A stretch of DNA of 64,000 nt from Pampus argenteus. Its lineage: Eukaryota; Chordata; Actinopteri; Scombriformes; Stromateidae. Shown one piece after another: positions 36,564 to 49,939 of this stretch; within the stretch, counting starts at the first letter, position 1; every line of letters starts with the position of its first letter. The stretch covers positions 7,395,001 to 7,459,000 of the forward strand of contig CM072860.1 in the NCBI GenBank assembly GCA_036937835.1, given 5' to 3'. The position numbers and the translations under genes were made by a program. The notes under the pieces are model-generated. The model had not been told where the DNA came from and did not search any database. It was given only the letters and a program-made list of their open reading frames with translations.

Positions 36564-39500
36564 TCACTCTTTATCAACTGCTGTAGGCTTCCACACTTGA
36601 GCTGAGCTCTTTTTAGCCATAAACTTAGGTTTTGGGGCAGCTACAGTGTTGCCACCTAATGCAGATTCAGACCTTGCAGCTACAGGGAAACTCGGAGCAA
36701 CATAGCTAACGGGAGGCTGTTGCTGGTAAGGTACCGAGGGAGATGCCAGATAGGGGGGACTATTGGTTGGTTGGTAGGGGACCTGGGTTAACTGGTAGGG
36801 AGGGTTTAGAGACTGAGGATCTTGGGGTTGATAAGCTGATGCAACAGGTTGTTGATACTGTTGGTTATATGCTTGCTGGTATGGACCGCCAGGAGGTTGC
36901 TGATAAGGATTAGAGGGAGGATACACATTAGCTGTGGTTTGCTGGTAGTGGCCATCATGCATCATAGGTTGCATTGGCATCCCATAGGCCTGCTGGGGGT
37001 ATGGTGCATTAAATGATTCAGCTGGCTGGGCGGTAGCCATTTGCTCATATCTAATTGGTTGGTTTTCAATAGGTGGGTTAGGAGATGTACAGTCTGGCTT
37101 AGGTGCAGGGGGCTTGGTAGCCTCTGCTGCTGGGCCATAGGTAAAGAGTGAAGAATCGAGTTGATAGGGTTGATGCTTCATGACATCTATGACATTGAGG
37201 GGTTTGGGGGCAGGCATTTGTTTATCTTTGTCTTTCTTCTTGGCTTTGGTTGAAGGGCTACTTGGAGGGGGTTGCTTTGTTGCAGCTGGGGGATAAGAAG
37301 GAGACTGCATAGGATTATATGCCCGTGAAGGTGGTGCACGTACATTAGGAGTATATTTCCACTCATTTGGTAAGGAAGCAGCTGGCGATGTTGATCGGCT
37401 TGCCTTGTTTGCTTGCACGGTCTCAGAGTCCACAACAAACTTTTCCATACGAGACTGCCTCTTGGCAAACATGTCTGCTCCTTTCCCTCTGACAGCTGGC
37501 ATTTCATAAGCTGGACTGGAGGATGATGGGTTTAAGACAGTGGCCATGGGGTTGATGGGTGGTGAAGCTCTTTGACCAATGGTAAAAGAGTTCATTCGCT
37601 GTGGTGGAAGTGGTGGGTTCCGGTTTTGTGGGGCGTTTTGAGGTGGTTGCCAAGGTTTTGGAGAGGGTTGAGTGTTCACCATTGATGTTGAAATATCCAC
37701 AGGTGTTTGCTGTGACTGTGGTGCCCAAGCATTCACAGGTGTCTGAGGTTGTGTCTGAGCCGGAGACCATGTATTCATTGATGACTGTGGTGGAGTCTTT
37801 GAAATGGGCGGTTGCCAGTTTGGCTGTGCTGTGGGATGGGGAGGAACTGATTGAGCCCAAGGTGAGTGAGGTTGGGCCTGATTTTGCTCTGGTCCCCAGG
37901 AATTCATGGGGTGCTGTCCATGTTCTGGAGGATGCTGGGCCCATGATGGTTGGGACTGAACATGGGCAGGTACTGGTGCCCATGGATTCAAACTGGCTGG
38001 ATGGTGCATTGGTGATTGTGGTTGGGCTGCTTGGATCCAAGGAGGCTGAGGTTGAACTTGAGTTTGTGATGAAGGCCATGCATTAATTGAAGGTTGCTGC
38101 TGCTGAGGCTGAGGCTGGGGATGAGGCTGAGGCTGAGGCTGGGTCTGGGTCTGGGTCTGGGTCTGGGTCTGGGTCTGGGTCTGGGGCTGAGCCTGAGCTG
38201 AGACCCAAGGTGGTTGAGCTTGACCTGGTGCCTGCGGCCATGCCTGTTGCGGAGCCTGATGCTGTGGCTGAACCCATGGTGGTTGTGGCTGAGATTCTGG
38301 CTGAACCTGTTGAACCCAAGGAGGTTGCACTTGGGATTTTTGCTGTGGTTGTTGCATCCATTGTGGTTGATGCTGAGCGTCTGCTTGTGATGGCTGTGCC
38401 CATGAGGCTTGGGGTTGCTGCTCCATTGGTTCTTGAGGTTGACCCCAGGAAGGTTGCATTTTCTGCTGGTGTGGCTGCTCTTGCAGGTGCGTCCAGGGTG
38501 GCTGAACCTGTACCTGAGACTGCGATTGCACATGTGGCTGGGCCCAGCATGGTTGAGCAGGTGTCTGGGCTTGTGCTTGCTCTTGCTCTTGAGACTGATT
38601 CCAGGATGTCTGAATTTGAGGTGTCCAAGTATTTGTCGGGGTCTGAGGCTGCACTTGGGTCTTAGCAGGTTGACATGTAACCCTTGGTGGCTGTGGTAGG
38701 GACTGACTTGGATGTGGCTCCTGTGGCTGCACTTGAGCTGGATGCCAAGAAATGGTTGATGTCTGTTGTTGTGCTTGTGTCTGTGTTGGAGCCCAGGAAT
38801 TCACAGGGGCAGTGTCAGGCTGTGTGGTAGAATTTGTGTGACCATTTTCCTCCTGAGCTGTCACTTGCTCTTGTTGGGATTCTGGTTCTGGGAGAGTCCA
38901 TGTGTGCTGTTCCTCTGTGGTGGTGCTGGCAGGAGCCTCCTGCAGGGCAGAAGGGGGAGAGGGCTCAGGGGCAGGGGCAGGGGTTGGCTCTGCTTCTGGA
39001 GCAGGGGTAGTCCCTACGGTGGGGGCTACAGCAGGTGTGGATACACTATTTTCAGCATGCTGAGGCATGTCCTGGTTGGTCACTTCTATCTGTGGGGACC
39101 AAGGAGGAGAGTTGGGATTGATCAGAGGCTTTGGAGCCACTGGTGGAGGAGTCTTGTGTTTAACACTTTGAGACTGGAGGAAATTACAAGCCTCAGCCCC
39201 AAGGCTGAGGTAGTCTTCCTCAGGTCCTGACTCAAAACCCATCTTCTTATCACTCCTGTTGAGGAGGTTCAGCAACTCTGGGTTAGGGGATACTTTTGGT
39301 GCGTCCTTAAATGTGAACATAGGTTTGCCAGCATTTCTTTTCCTAGCATCCAGCAAAAAGCTTGTCTTAATTGCAGGGGTAGAAATGCGTTCATCACGGG
39401 ACGCTATCTGCTCTCCTTGGCTCATAGAATCTTGATTGATACCTGTTATTGCAGGAGAATAAGAGGTAACCGCCATATTTTGTACTGAAAAAGGCTTTGC

Positions 39501-42500
39501 AGTACGATTGCTTAAAGAACTCATTTCATTGGTTTGATGCTGGACTGTGCCATTGCTGTTTGCTGAATAGTGCTGAATTTGCTGTTGCTCTTGATGATAT
39601 TCTTGCTGCTGTTGATATATTTGCTGTTGCTGATAATGCTGTTGTTCATACTGCTGCTGCTGCTGATACTGTTGTTGATATTGCTGTTGGTAGTTCTGTT
39701 GTTGCTGTTGGAAATTCTGTTGTTGCTGCTGGAAGTTTTGTTGTTGCTGTTGGTAGTTCTGTTGTTGCTCATAGTACTGCTGCTGATGTTGCTGGTACTG
39801 TTGATGCTGTTGGCTTTGTTGGTGTATACTCACATCCATGTATGCATGATCATCTGGTGTGGGCTGCATGTACATGTTCTCCATTTTCTTCTTTTCCGCT
39901 TCCTGTATTCCCTCCACAGGAATCCCCTGGCGCCGAAGCTCATCATGTTCAGCAGAAATCTCATCCATTCTCTGGCGCCGCTGAGCAAACATTAGGGCAC
40001 CCTTTCCCTTGGTATCAGGTAAACATTCCATCTCTGCTTGGTTGTTCAGGCTCCGCTCAATCTCAAGGAGACCCTTGTCCCAGTTGATAGTTAGTACACC
40101 TTTGCTACTATAGGCATTCGTGGGGAATTGCTTATCTAATTCAGAGATGTCTGGAGCCACAAGGGTAAATTCAACAGAATGGGTTCCTTGACTGTCGTCT
40201 TGGTTCTCCTCGTCCTCGTCGTCGCTGTACTCTGGCTCGTCTTCTCCTGTGCCGTAGCTTACAAGTGTGTATTTCTTGGCCCTCTGCCGATGTTTCTTGA
40301 ACATCAACACCCCCTTGTTGTTAGGGTTGGGTGGAGCAGCAGTAAGAAGGAGAGCAATACGTTTACATTTGGATTTGGCCTCCTTCACCTGCTTCTCAGA
40401 CAGACTCTCGCTACGCCTGAGCCCTGTATAGAAAAGGAAAAAAAACAGTTTACACACAATAAACTTATAATAAAGGGTCCTACACAGGGGAATAAAAAGA
40501 AAACGCTTCAAATTAAATTACAGGTACTAACGTATTGTGACGTTAAGATCAGAATAAATCATTTAATCTGAGAATCATGAAGTAATTTGCATTTCTATGT
40601 TAATGAAGGTTTTGTTTGGATTTTTCAGCTCTTTCATCACTGTTTTAAGGGAAACTTTAAGGTAATCCTTGCGCACTGTATCTGCATTGATGATGTAATT
40701 TTATTGGACTGAATTACTTTAAATCATGAACGTGGAAAGCTATTTTTATATTGTACCTATTTTGAATAGTATCAGTTGGAAAGTAAGATTATATTTTATT
40801 GTATAAATCCCATATTTAGTTGATCACTCATCTGAAGACTAAAGATAGAGCCTGCAAAAGTAACAATGGTAACTATATGACAAAATTAAGTTTCAAAACT
40901 TAAAGCTGTTACTTTTTACCATGCTACATTACATTAGCTGAACAGAACAGATATGTTTCTGTTTGATAAATAAACCATTTATACTATAGAAACATGCACC
41001 GTTGAACAGATCTAAACACACAACAAATATGAACTAAGCTATTAACTGATTCAATCACATGAGAAACATTAAATTTCACATATTCTTAGTCCACAAATAA
41101 TATTATATCCACCTATAGTCATGTACTTTTTTCCTCATTTGTGATTGCATCACCCCTCCAAATTAGCTCATTCAGTTGAACATAAAACATAAACGCGTAA
41201 AGCAATTATGAAATTCTCTGACCCATGTCTAATATCCTCATTTGTCCACAAACAACGCACTACATTAAATCTGTTGTTCAGCCCTATAAAGGAGAATAAG
41301 AACCGAGAGAGATTAATGATAGCCTCTGTGCAATAAATTCACCAGGACAAGAGCTTGTTCTTATCTCCAAGACGTTCAGTTATAATCTTATGTTCTTATT
41401 TTATCTCTTAAGCCAATACGATAACAAACACCACACTACAAACATTCTCTCAAACTGGTTAACAAAGCAAGGCTGTAATAAAATAACAAGTTGGCTTACA
41501 TTTTTTTTTTTATAGTCCTGCAAGACTAACCTGAAGGTGGAGGAGACAGCGGGAGTGAGCAATGGGCTCACTTTTTTAGCTCAGTTAAAGCACCCAGTTT
41601 GAAAGGATCAGGTAACGGGCTAGAGGAGCACATGCTGGTGTCTGTCAAAGGGCCACTTCTGCAGGCATCATCAGTGTGCTGGTGTTATATTTATGTCTTC
41701 TACACAGCTCAGAGGAACGCCTCAGTACCCGTATTCATCATAAAGCATATAGATGGTTGGATAGACGTGTTATAAAGAGGAGCAGCTCTTCAAGGATAAT
41801 GTTTAATACATTATATTCAGCTTTTGTTGACCATCCTAACTGCACTGTGCCCCCTAACTATAACTTTGATTCTGTTGTAATTCAGGTTAGACCCGGATGC
41901 ATCTGCTTCCCTTCGAAGGAATGAACACCCTCCTCCAACGGCAGTGAGAGACACATACTATTTTGAGGAGTACACACAGTGGACATCAGCTTTGGAATGC
42001 ACACATGCTGTTGACAAATGCAGCTTAGTGCTGGCCTATTAGCTTGCAGAATAGATCCTTGTTACCCACATACATACACACACACACTCAGAGAGAAAGA
42101 ATGCACACCAAGATAATACACCTTGGTGGATCAAGAAATGGGAATGGTCCACATGGTACTCACTGGCGTGCTTTGCCCGGTGTTTGTTGGGTTGGTCTTG
42201 ATCCCCCTCAGATTCAGAGCCTTGTTCGTCCGCTGGCGTTTCCTCTTCTGAGGGAACTCCAAATGAGACACAGAAAGACCCAGGAGCTCCCTCACAGTGC
42301 CCTCCTACTTCTTCTCCTTCGCTTTGGGATCCAACACTTCCACTGACCTTGGGGCCACCCACACTCAGGATGCCCCTCCCTGCTCTTGATGCTGCTGGCT
42401 GCTGCAAAATGACCTCCACCTGCCCCAGCATCGAAGGGGAGCTGAGCACCACTCCATGCTGGCTGAGTGGCTGTCTGATAGAATACGGTACAAAGTGAGA

Positions 42501-43826
42501 TGCGGTGGCAGTATGGACTGTCTCTTTTGCTTCTCTGTTTGAGTGCTCTCCCTCAATCCCATGAGCACTACCAAGAGAAGTACAGGCCATGTTGTCCAAG
42601 GTTTGCTCAGAGAAGGACACCTGGAGTTCAACCATGTCACCTGGGGAGAAGCACCTTGGCCCTTCATTATCATTTGCCTGAAAAGCAGGCTCTGGACCTC
42701 TCCTATCACCAGAAGAGGGAACATGTAGCTGGGTACAAAGCAGCTGGGGTCCCTTAGAAAACTCTGTGTTGCTGTCCAACTCCACATAGTAGGCATCATC
42801 CTGGGACTTAGATATGTAGAGTTCCCTTGGACTTTGGGATCTGTGCTTTGGGGAGAAGATGTGGAGGGAGGTGCTCTCTAAAGCCTCAGCAGAAGGATCC
42901 TTCTCACCACAGTATGTCTCTTCTGACTCAATGTCTCCAGGGGGGCTGGAGCAGTATCTTTGAAAGAAAAGAGGGGGAGAACAGGAATAAGCGGGGGGGA
43001 ATTTCTCTTTGTTTAATAAGAAAATAATTAAAATTAACAAGAGATAATGACATTTATATTGTTTGATTGTAATGTTACTCTTTAAACGGGGTGTTCAATA
43101 TATTTTTTGTCTGCCTCACTATGTGTAAAATGTCCTTGGGTCCCTTAAAAGGCATTATATAAATTTAAAAGTTATGATTATTAATTGTTATTATTAAATT
43201 ACAATACATCCAATCTCAATGAGCAAAACACATCTTCACTGAGAAATGAAGCCATTGGAGTGTTAAAGCATATCTTTCACTGCTGAAGTTGTTAAAGTTA
43301 TCAAGTAGATTTAATTGACATGCAGCAAGTGAAATGAAAGCGTCAGGTCACTGAAGTGGAAAGTAATCAGGTTTCAACATCATTCATGCCCATTTTCCAC
43401 CTTCAAGGTCGGCAAGGAATAGCATAACAGAATGTCTTCATCTGTGAGTGCAATTATTGAATTTTAAGTCAATTTGACCCTCAGTGACTGATCATTGTCT
43501 CTAAATGGGAAAGAATGACGTGATAATAGATTTTGTTGGCTACAAGGTGAGGTCATCTGCCCTTAACACAAATCTATAACCTGTACGATCAGAAAGTAAG
43601 ACAGTTTCAACTTTAATCTGCCTTAAAAAAAATAATAAAGAGAAATGGATGCCCGACTGCAGTTTTAATAAGGTCTAAAGATATATGCAGCAATACTTGA
43701 AGGACATGTCACTGTGATAAACACACAAATTAATAGTTGAGCAGCTGCATGTCAAACAGACACACAGATCTGCAACACTTCAGCCAAGCCAGTTGGAAGG
43801 TCAGCATGGCTCACACACACACACAT

Positions 43827-43861
<35 letters not shown>

Positions 43862-46367
43862 AACATGCACACACACAGTGTTTCAGTGAACTGTATGCAA
43901 AAGTCCCCAGGTCATAAAACAGCATGCTATCTAAATGCTAATACAGTGTTGCTATAATCATTTTGCCTGTTATATACACCATGGGTACCATTGTGAACTG
44001 AAATAACCCAAAAATAATAAATAATTACAAATATCAACATTTCATACATGCATGACATCTTCTTAATATGGCTTAAGATGGAGTGTACATGCATTTGTAT
44101 GCATGATGTTGCGTTTGTGTTGTATTTTTCTGTAAATTCCACACTTTCTTGCACAGTCACTCATTTTCAAGTGGTTGGTATGCGGCACTACCTTTTGACA
44201 AGTAACTGCAGGCAGTCAATCGACGTGTCGATGAGCGCAAAGGCTCGTAAGAGGGTGAGATCAGCGCATGGCTCCCCATTAAGTGACACGACCTCATCGC
44301 CTTCCTGCACTCCAGCCAGGAAGGCATGCCCACCCTCTTCTACCTGTGCAAGACAAAATCGTAATAAGAAGGAGAAGACAGGAAAAAAACAGTCATATAA
44401 CCAACTGGATGAGTATCCATTATTGGCAGAGGTAAATCCTTCACTAACGGGTCAGATGATCACCAAGAGGCAGTGGTCTGAAAACACAAACTCACTCAGA
44501 ATGACCCACGTATGAAAAATTACTCCCAAACCTCCACACATATTGTCAAATCAAAATAAATGCTTCCATTTCCACAACACATACATTTCTGCCTCAGGTC
44601 AGTCCAATTTAATCAACACAGTCAGTAAAACCATGCAGCACATGCTGTTTTAAAAACGCTCATGAGAATAACATTTACAAAGTATTGGATTATGTGAAGT
44701 GTATAGCAAATGCTGTATACTTCACATGCTGTAGGTCCATCCAAAGGGCGCCTCTTTACACAGTTAATCTAATGACTGATGGTTTCGTTCTCTTGTAATT
44801 GGTTCGTGAAGTCAATAAAACGGTTCATTAATAAGAAACGGCCCATAAACTTTGTAGAAAAGGCCACTTATGCAGCTAGGATGGATAAACGATTACTTCA
44901 GTATCAGGAAATTAGAGAATATGCTCCCAGGAAATGAATGCAAGATATTTTGCAAATACTACAAATAACCAGTTGTTGTTGAGACGTTCATAAGGTCTGT
45001 AACGATTTGCTGATCTCTTGAAATCGAGTAACTTCTTTGAAATGTCACAGTTGTGGTGGGTGTGGGTGTCTCTCTCAAATAGACAAAATACAATACAATC
45101 TTAAAATACTATATAGTATACTAGGAGCAGAGTTAATGCAGGTTAATCTTTGATGACACTGCAGTTGAAATGAAATGAGTGCAATTGGTTAAATATTGGT
45201 TAAGTTAATGCGGCCCAACTACTGCGGCAGAATTTTCTCTGCATTGAATTATTTCATTAGATCAAACAAAGGAGTCTCCATATTAAAAATGACTGCGGTT
45301 CTCCATCTCTCTGTTTATTCTAACGACAACATATAGTAAATGGAAATTATGTATTTGCATTTTGGAGTTTGACACAATGCAATACTGATCGCTACAGTGT
45401 ATAATGCAGATACTTGCAGTAAAACAATCTTGTCACTAGATGGCAATGCACACACACACATACACACATACAGAGACACCTCGAACTGCTGAAGGAAGAG
45501 AATCCCTGCAAAAGCGCTACAGCTATGCATGAAGAACATAAACATAAAATTGTTTTGTACATTAAATTTAGAGCTAAGCTTTGCTGTGGCAAAACCATTT
45601 TACAATGTGTACCAGTGAAATAGTTCCTCTTCTGTCTGGCACACCATTGATGAGGTCCAACATTTTTGCATCCAACCAAAGCAAGAGTTGCAAAAATAAA
45701 TGTACAGGCTGCACAGCCTTGCCTGCTTATTGGTAACACGTATGCCTGCCATAAGCAGCATCCTGAGGCTACTTTGCTATATACACAAAACTATTTTATG
45801 AGTTACTTTATAGAGCTGCTAACTTTAAGATAAAGTTGTTTGAATCCATCCCTGAGTTTTTAGCAGTGTGCAAACAGGCCCTATAAGGCAGCCTGTGTGT
45901 GTCTGTGTATTGGGACTCACACCTCACTACAGGGAGAATGGTCCATCTGGAACGCCACAGCAACCACCCCTGCTCCCAAAAAAGGAGGGGAAACGTTGCC
46001 GTCTTTCCTCGCAATGTAAAGACACACAATGACAGCAATGCAGACAACAGAAGAATAGACACAGTGCATCCCTAAAATACCAGTGCCCTGACCATCATAA
46101 TTTGTTGCTGACATTATGGGGGGAGGACACAATTAGACAATATTATATGCTTGTGTTATCCCGTGTTACCTATTTTCAAATTATCTACCTAATGGCTTTA
46201 AACACACCAGAAAACCACAGGAAACACAGCGCTGCATAATGTGTCCACATAGCTCCTGGCAGTCCCTGGCCTTCACAGCTTAAAGCAATTACGCTTTTAC
46301 ATTTCAGGAAAACATTTACAGCTGCCCTTCAGGTAGCAATCACACCATGTGAGGATAGTTAGATTTA

Positions 46368-46410
<43 letters not shown>

Positions 46411-49400
46411 TACACTCACTAATCTGTGCTCTCCTTTTTACTAATAACTAATGGTAAAATCATACGGTCAATTTAACCATTATCTGCCTTCAGGTGAGGA
46501 AGAGAAACTTTGACATTTATATCCTTCAACAAATGTAGATACATGTACTAACTAGGCTACAATTTAGATACCTATTTTGACAAAACACTAATATACCAAT
46601 ATTACTTGAACTAATCCTTCTGTTTTGTATTTGGTGAGGTGAGTCACACTTGGTTCAACTTAGCCTGACGGTGCATCATCAAAACACAGAGCTGTATGAG
46701 CCTTAATTTGTTTAGACAATGTCAAATAGGAGGATGGAGAGGGAGGGAAAAACCAGCACACACTTATCTGAGGTCATTGCTGAGCTAGGATGTAGACGTA
46801 TCGCTGAAGAACACAATGGCCAAAGCTCGAGTCATGGATGGAAAGAGCTGTGGAAGCTTTGTTTTAAATGGCGCTGAATGAACAAGGCGATGGCATTTTT
46901 CTAATTGCCTTGGCAGCTTAATAAGGTTCCTATGGTGCGCTATTAAGGCAGAGGCATCAGCAACAAGAGCCCTCTTTGCTCTGTAAAGGGCATGATAACC
47001 CAGCATAGTGGAATGTGTAGCCTCTGACAAGTCTTTAAAGTTAGAAACTTTGCGGACTTTATTAAGATGACATTTGCTTTTTGTCATCCAGTGGTCCATA
47101 ACTGATGTGATGCATGTTGACATTTCACATACCCTTGATGACATACCATACTAATTAGGAGGCTAAATTGTCTCCTGTTCAGCTTGGTAGAATTTAAGCA
47201 ATTTTTTTTATTTGGCATATCTGCTAAGATATGACATCAGAAAGTATTTTTTTTACTTTTTTTAAAAGACGTCAGAAATGTGCATTAGAAATCTATTGTC
47301 CAGCCTCATCTTCAATAATCCATCCATGCGTTATGTTTTCTGTTAGGTCTATTAGTACATTTGTAGGTCATATGTTTGTACAATTTTAAAACTGTGCAGT
47401 TTCTGTGTCTTTAAAAATAAAAAGTGACCTCATCAACTTTGTACTCAGGCCAGGACTCCAAATAAGAAGAAAACTACAGCCTCCCTTATATGGAAAGAAC
47501 CTTTTAAGAGTGGATACCCCGTGCCCTGACACCACACTGCCTGTCAGTACACCGAACAATCATTTTCTCCCAGGAAACAAAACACAGTTTTCCACCACAT
47601 TCAACAGGAGCTTTAAAAACACAAATTTTATCACACACACACACACAGGAGAGCCTGGAGCATAAGAACATTTCTCATAATCTTGGTATGTTTGCTTTTT
47701 CAACTTTTAACTAACAGACTTGGCTCTCTGTCCTTCCCACAAGAAGAGTTTGGAGGTATGTTTAGAGTTATGCCTTCCAGATGAGGTGGACTAAAACCCC
47801 CAGATGTCCAAGGCTGAGGCGCACACACTGGGAAGATGCATCATACTGTATGTGGCTACTTCACTTTAGATGGGAAAACGCTTAATGCTGTGTATTTACA
47901 GGGCTCTTATGTAACTTGAGAAATATTTGGAGAAAACTCTAAACATCATGTTTTTGTCTAAAATTAGACAGCATAATGGGAAAGGGGCTTAGTAAAACAG
48001 TGTCTATCTGATCTTAATTAAAGCTTTGCCGCATAATTTACCCAATAAGTGTATGTGGCCTTGTGGTTTGTTGACTTAAATTAAAAATTAACAGGGATTT
48101 GTTTATATAATGTGTTGCCTGTAGCCTTATTTCATTTGTGATTCTGTCTTATATTTTAATATACGTTACAGAAAAAAAAAAAACATCAGAGACCTACAGT
48201 ACGTTATTAGAAAATAATTTATTATTATTAATAGTAATTATTATTTTTATTTTAGGCTTTTGACATAAGCCACTCGCCAAATGCCAGAACCCAACGAGGG
48301 ATTTGTTTTAGTCTCCTCACATCTCCCAGCTACGTGTTTACATGGCTTGATTTGAGGCTTCAGTAGATGTGTGGCCACTTCCTCAATTTGAAGACACTAT
48401 TTAATGCCAAAAAAAATAATATTTATAAATCACATGAACATCACGGTGAAAGTGACAAAGGAGCTTCAGAATTCAACTGTTTGAAACAAGTTAAGGGGCC
48501 GTCTATAAGATGACCTATTGATGCTTTTAGAGTCTCTCAAGCTCTGTTATGGGGGGAGCTTTGATGTCGCAGGAATGCAGCTTAAGAAAAACATTTACAC
48601 GTTCACTACGTGCATGACAAGTTGATGAGGGCTCTGCTGCAACACCCGTTACTACTATACCATATATAGAGTCTGAGCTGCTCTAAAAGGCACCTGCATT
48701 TACCACTCTGTGCACATTTACATTCATTTCCTGCATCGCTGAGACATTGTCATTTCTGCATTTTACATATTTAAGAATAAAATGCACTTATATTTATGTG
48801 AACTAACCTCAGATATAGATAAATCCCAATTTTACCAAATCTAATTTGGAGTTTTTAAGTTTGGATCTATCCACTTTTAAAGACACTCCTTCAAAGTAAA
48901 GGGCATATCAGCAGACTTTCACCTGCTGATACATGAAACATACAAGCTGCTGCATACAAGCAACTAGTTATAGCTCAATGTCTATTTCAAATCATGAACA
49001 ATACTGAAAAGTCTTGCCTGCACAATCATAAGGTGTAACAGACATGGAGTTGACATGGAATATTATCCATCTGCCTTATAATAACTGAAGGAATGCCTGT
49101 TGTGCCTCATGAGAAATCTTCTTCAGTAGTCCCCAGAGCAGCAGATCAAATCCTCTGCTGTTTCTTCTAAGTCTTACTGGCACAACATCAGGCTAAACAA
49201 ATGTTATGGTGACTAAAGTGTTCACATTGCAAAAGCTAGAATTTGCCTACCATCCCTCTTGACATGTATTTGAATGTTATTTTAAAGTCATATGTGCATA
49301 TGCCATATCTCTATAGTTTTATCATATTAGTTGGAGCTTCACCTTTCCCGTTTATTTGCATTGGTATACCTGCATATAACGCACACACACGCCTATCTCA

Positions 49401-49939
49401 CTCTTCGGGCTGATTACTCGTCTGGATGTTGCTTTGGTTTCTTTGTTTAGGTCTTCGTGAGTGATAACAGATCTCGCTGCCCTCAGATTTACACTAGCTC
49501 TTGGCCTTGACCATATAAGGGTCCGGAGGAATCTCGCACCAAAACACAGCCAACGCACACAAAAATGCAGCGAGCGCGCACTGCTCTGAAAACATTCTTC
49601 CCCTTTTATGAAAAATGTGATCACTGTGCTAATAAAAAGAAATCCATTAGATACGGCACCATAGGCCATATGCTACTTTTAATCCAAATTGGAGATTTTA
49701 TATATTTTTTTCAAATTATCAGTCAGATTAATATCGTCTCTATTCCTACTAGGCCTTGTGCACTTTGGTATTGGAATATTGGCATTAAAAACATTAAAAT
49801 CAAATATAGATAGGTAAGATAAGATAGATACCTGGGAAACCAGGAAGGGTCTGTAGGTGTCCCCCTCTCCCTGTCTCAGGGTGAATCCCCAGGGCGCACC
49901 ACCACGCAGCGTTACGCAGATGTAATCCCCGGTGCCCAT
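36564..49939 (-). CDS. synpo2: Synaptopodin 2 (myopodin), main form
   Basis: Actin-bundling Z-disc protein that in mammals binds alpha-actinin, filamin and BAG3 and shuttles between Z-disc and nucleus. Coding exons: 49939-49832, 44343-44192, 42957-42164, 40423-36564; phases fit at each GT-AG junction and predict about 1637 residues (human common isoform 1093). Residues 1-87 form a PDZ domain: MGTGDYICVTLRGGAPWGF in exon 1, then EGDEVVSLNGEPCADLT and LQLLVKR in exon 2. Exons 3 and 4 join as NKHRAKHA/RLRRSESLSEK, as in human RHARLRRSES. Three GxxMFxxRxxR motifs lie near residues 389, 492 and 1333. Family blocks SRDERISTP, SPNPELLNLLN, GPEEDYLSLGAEACNF and DVMKHQPYQLDSSLFTYG identify SYNPO2 rather than SYNPO2L. 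The extra length is a Gln/Tyr tract and a Trp/Pro/Gln region, listed separately. The main exon is unbroken. Confidence 0.95.
37640..38830 (-). repeat. synpo2: Trp/Pro/Gln degenerate repeat region in synpo2
   Basis: About 390 residues (roughly 883-1280) of P, Q, S and T with about 23 tryptophans spaced about every 15-20 residues, in contexts such as NSWAP, PSWAQ, PPWVQ and NAWAP. It includes seven copies of the hexamer GGGTCT (plus strand, 38141-38184), encoding alternating Q and T. In human SYNPO2 the corresponding area is short, with one VWSPG motif. Confidence 0.9.
39556..39832 (-). repeat. synpo2: Gln/Tyr-rich coding tract in synpo2 (prion-like)
   Basis: About 90 residues (roughly 550-640) made mostly of Q with Y, H, N, F and E, in units such as QQQQNFQQQQQN and QQQYQQQYQQ. 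Codons mix CAA and CAG, which argues against simple recent CAG slippage and for retention at the protein level. The human protein has no comparable tract at this place. Confidence 0.9.
43085..43200 (+). repeat. Probable retroposon 3' tail
   Basis: TCCCTTAAAAGGCATTATAT followed by an AT-rich end with imperfect ATT units resembles the common fish LINE/SINE tail AAAGCGCTATATAAAT plus (ATT)n as I remember it. The family is not determined. Confidence 0.45.
43809..43878. repeat. Interrupted (CA)n microsatellite
   Basis: Three CA blocks separated by TAAA or ATGC interruptions, in synpo2 intron 2. Confidence 0.95.
44692..44727. repeat. 36-bp imperfect palindrome
   Basis: ATGTGAAGTGTATAGCA and TGCTGTATACTTCACAT pair over 17 positions with two mismatches that become G-U wobbles in plus-strand RNA; the loop is AA. 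In synpo2 intron 1. Confidence 0.85.
46371..46408. repeat. (TA)n microsatellite
   Basis: Nineteen TA units in synpo2 intron 1. Confidence 0.97.

Larger units (their letters stand above)
40424..49831. other. synpo2 introns 1-3
   Basis: Intron 1 is 44344-49831, intron 2 is 42958-44191 and intron 3 is 40424-42163. Contents seen: a retroposon-like 3' tail (43085-43200), an interrupted CA tract (43809-43878), a TA tract (46371-46408) and a 36-bp imperfect palindrome (44692-44727). I found no further exon and no RNA gene, but an alternative first exon for a PDZ-less isoform could be hidden here. Confidence 0.6.

Noticed and set aside
37601..40087. Several long plus-strand open frames opposite the synpo2 main exon
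   Set aside because: They are low-complexity (L, V, A runs) and arise from reading the repetitive CAG/CAA-rich sense strand in reverse; no independent evidence.
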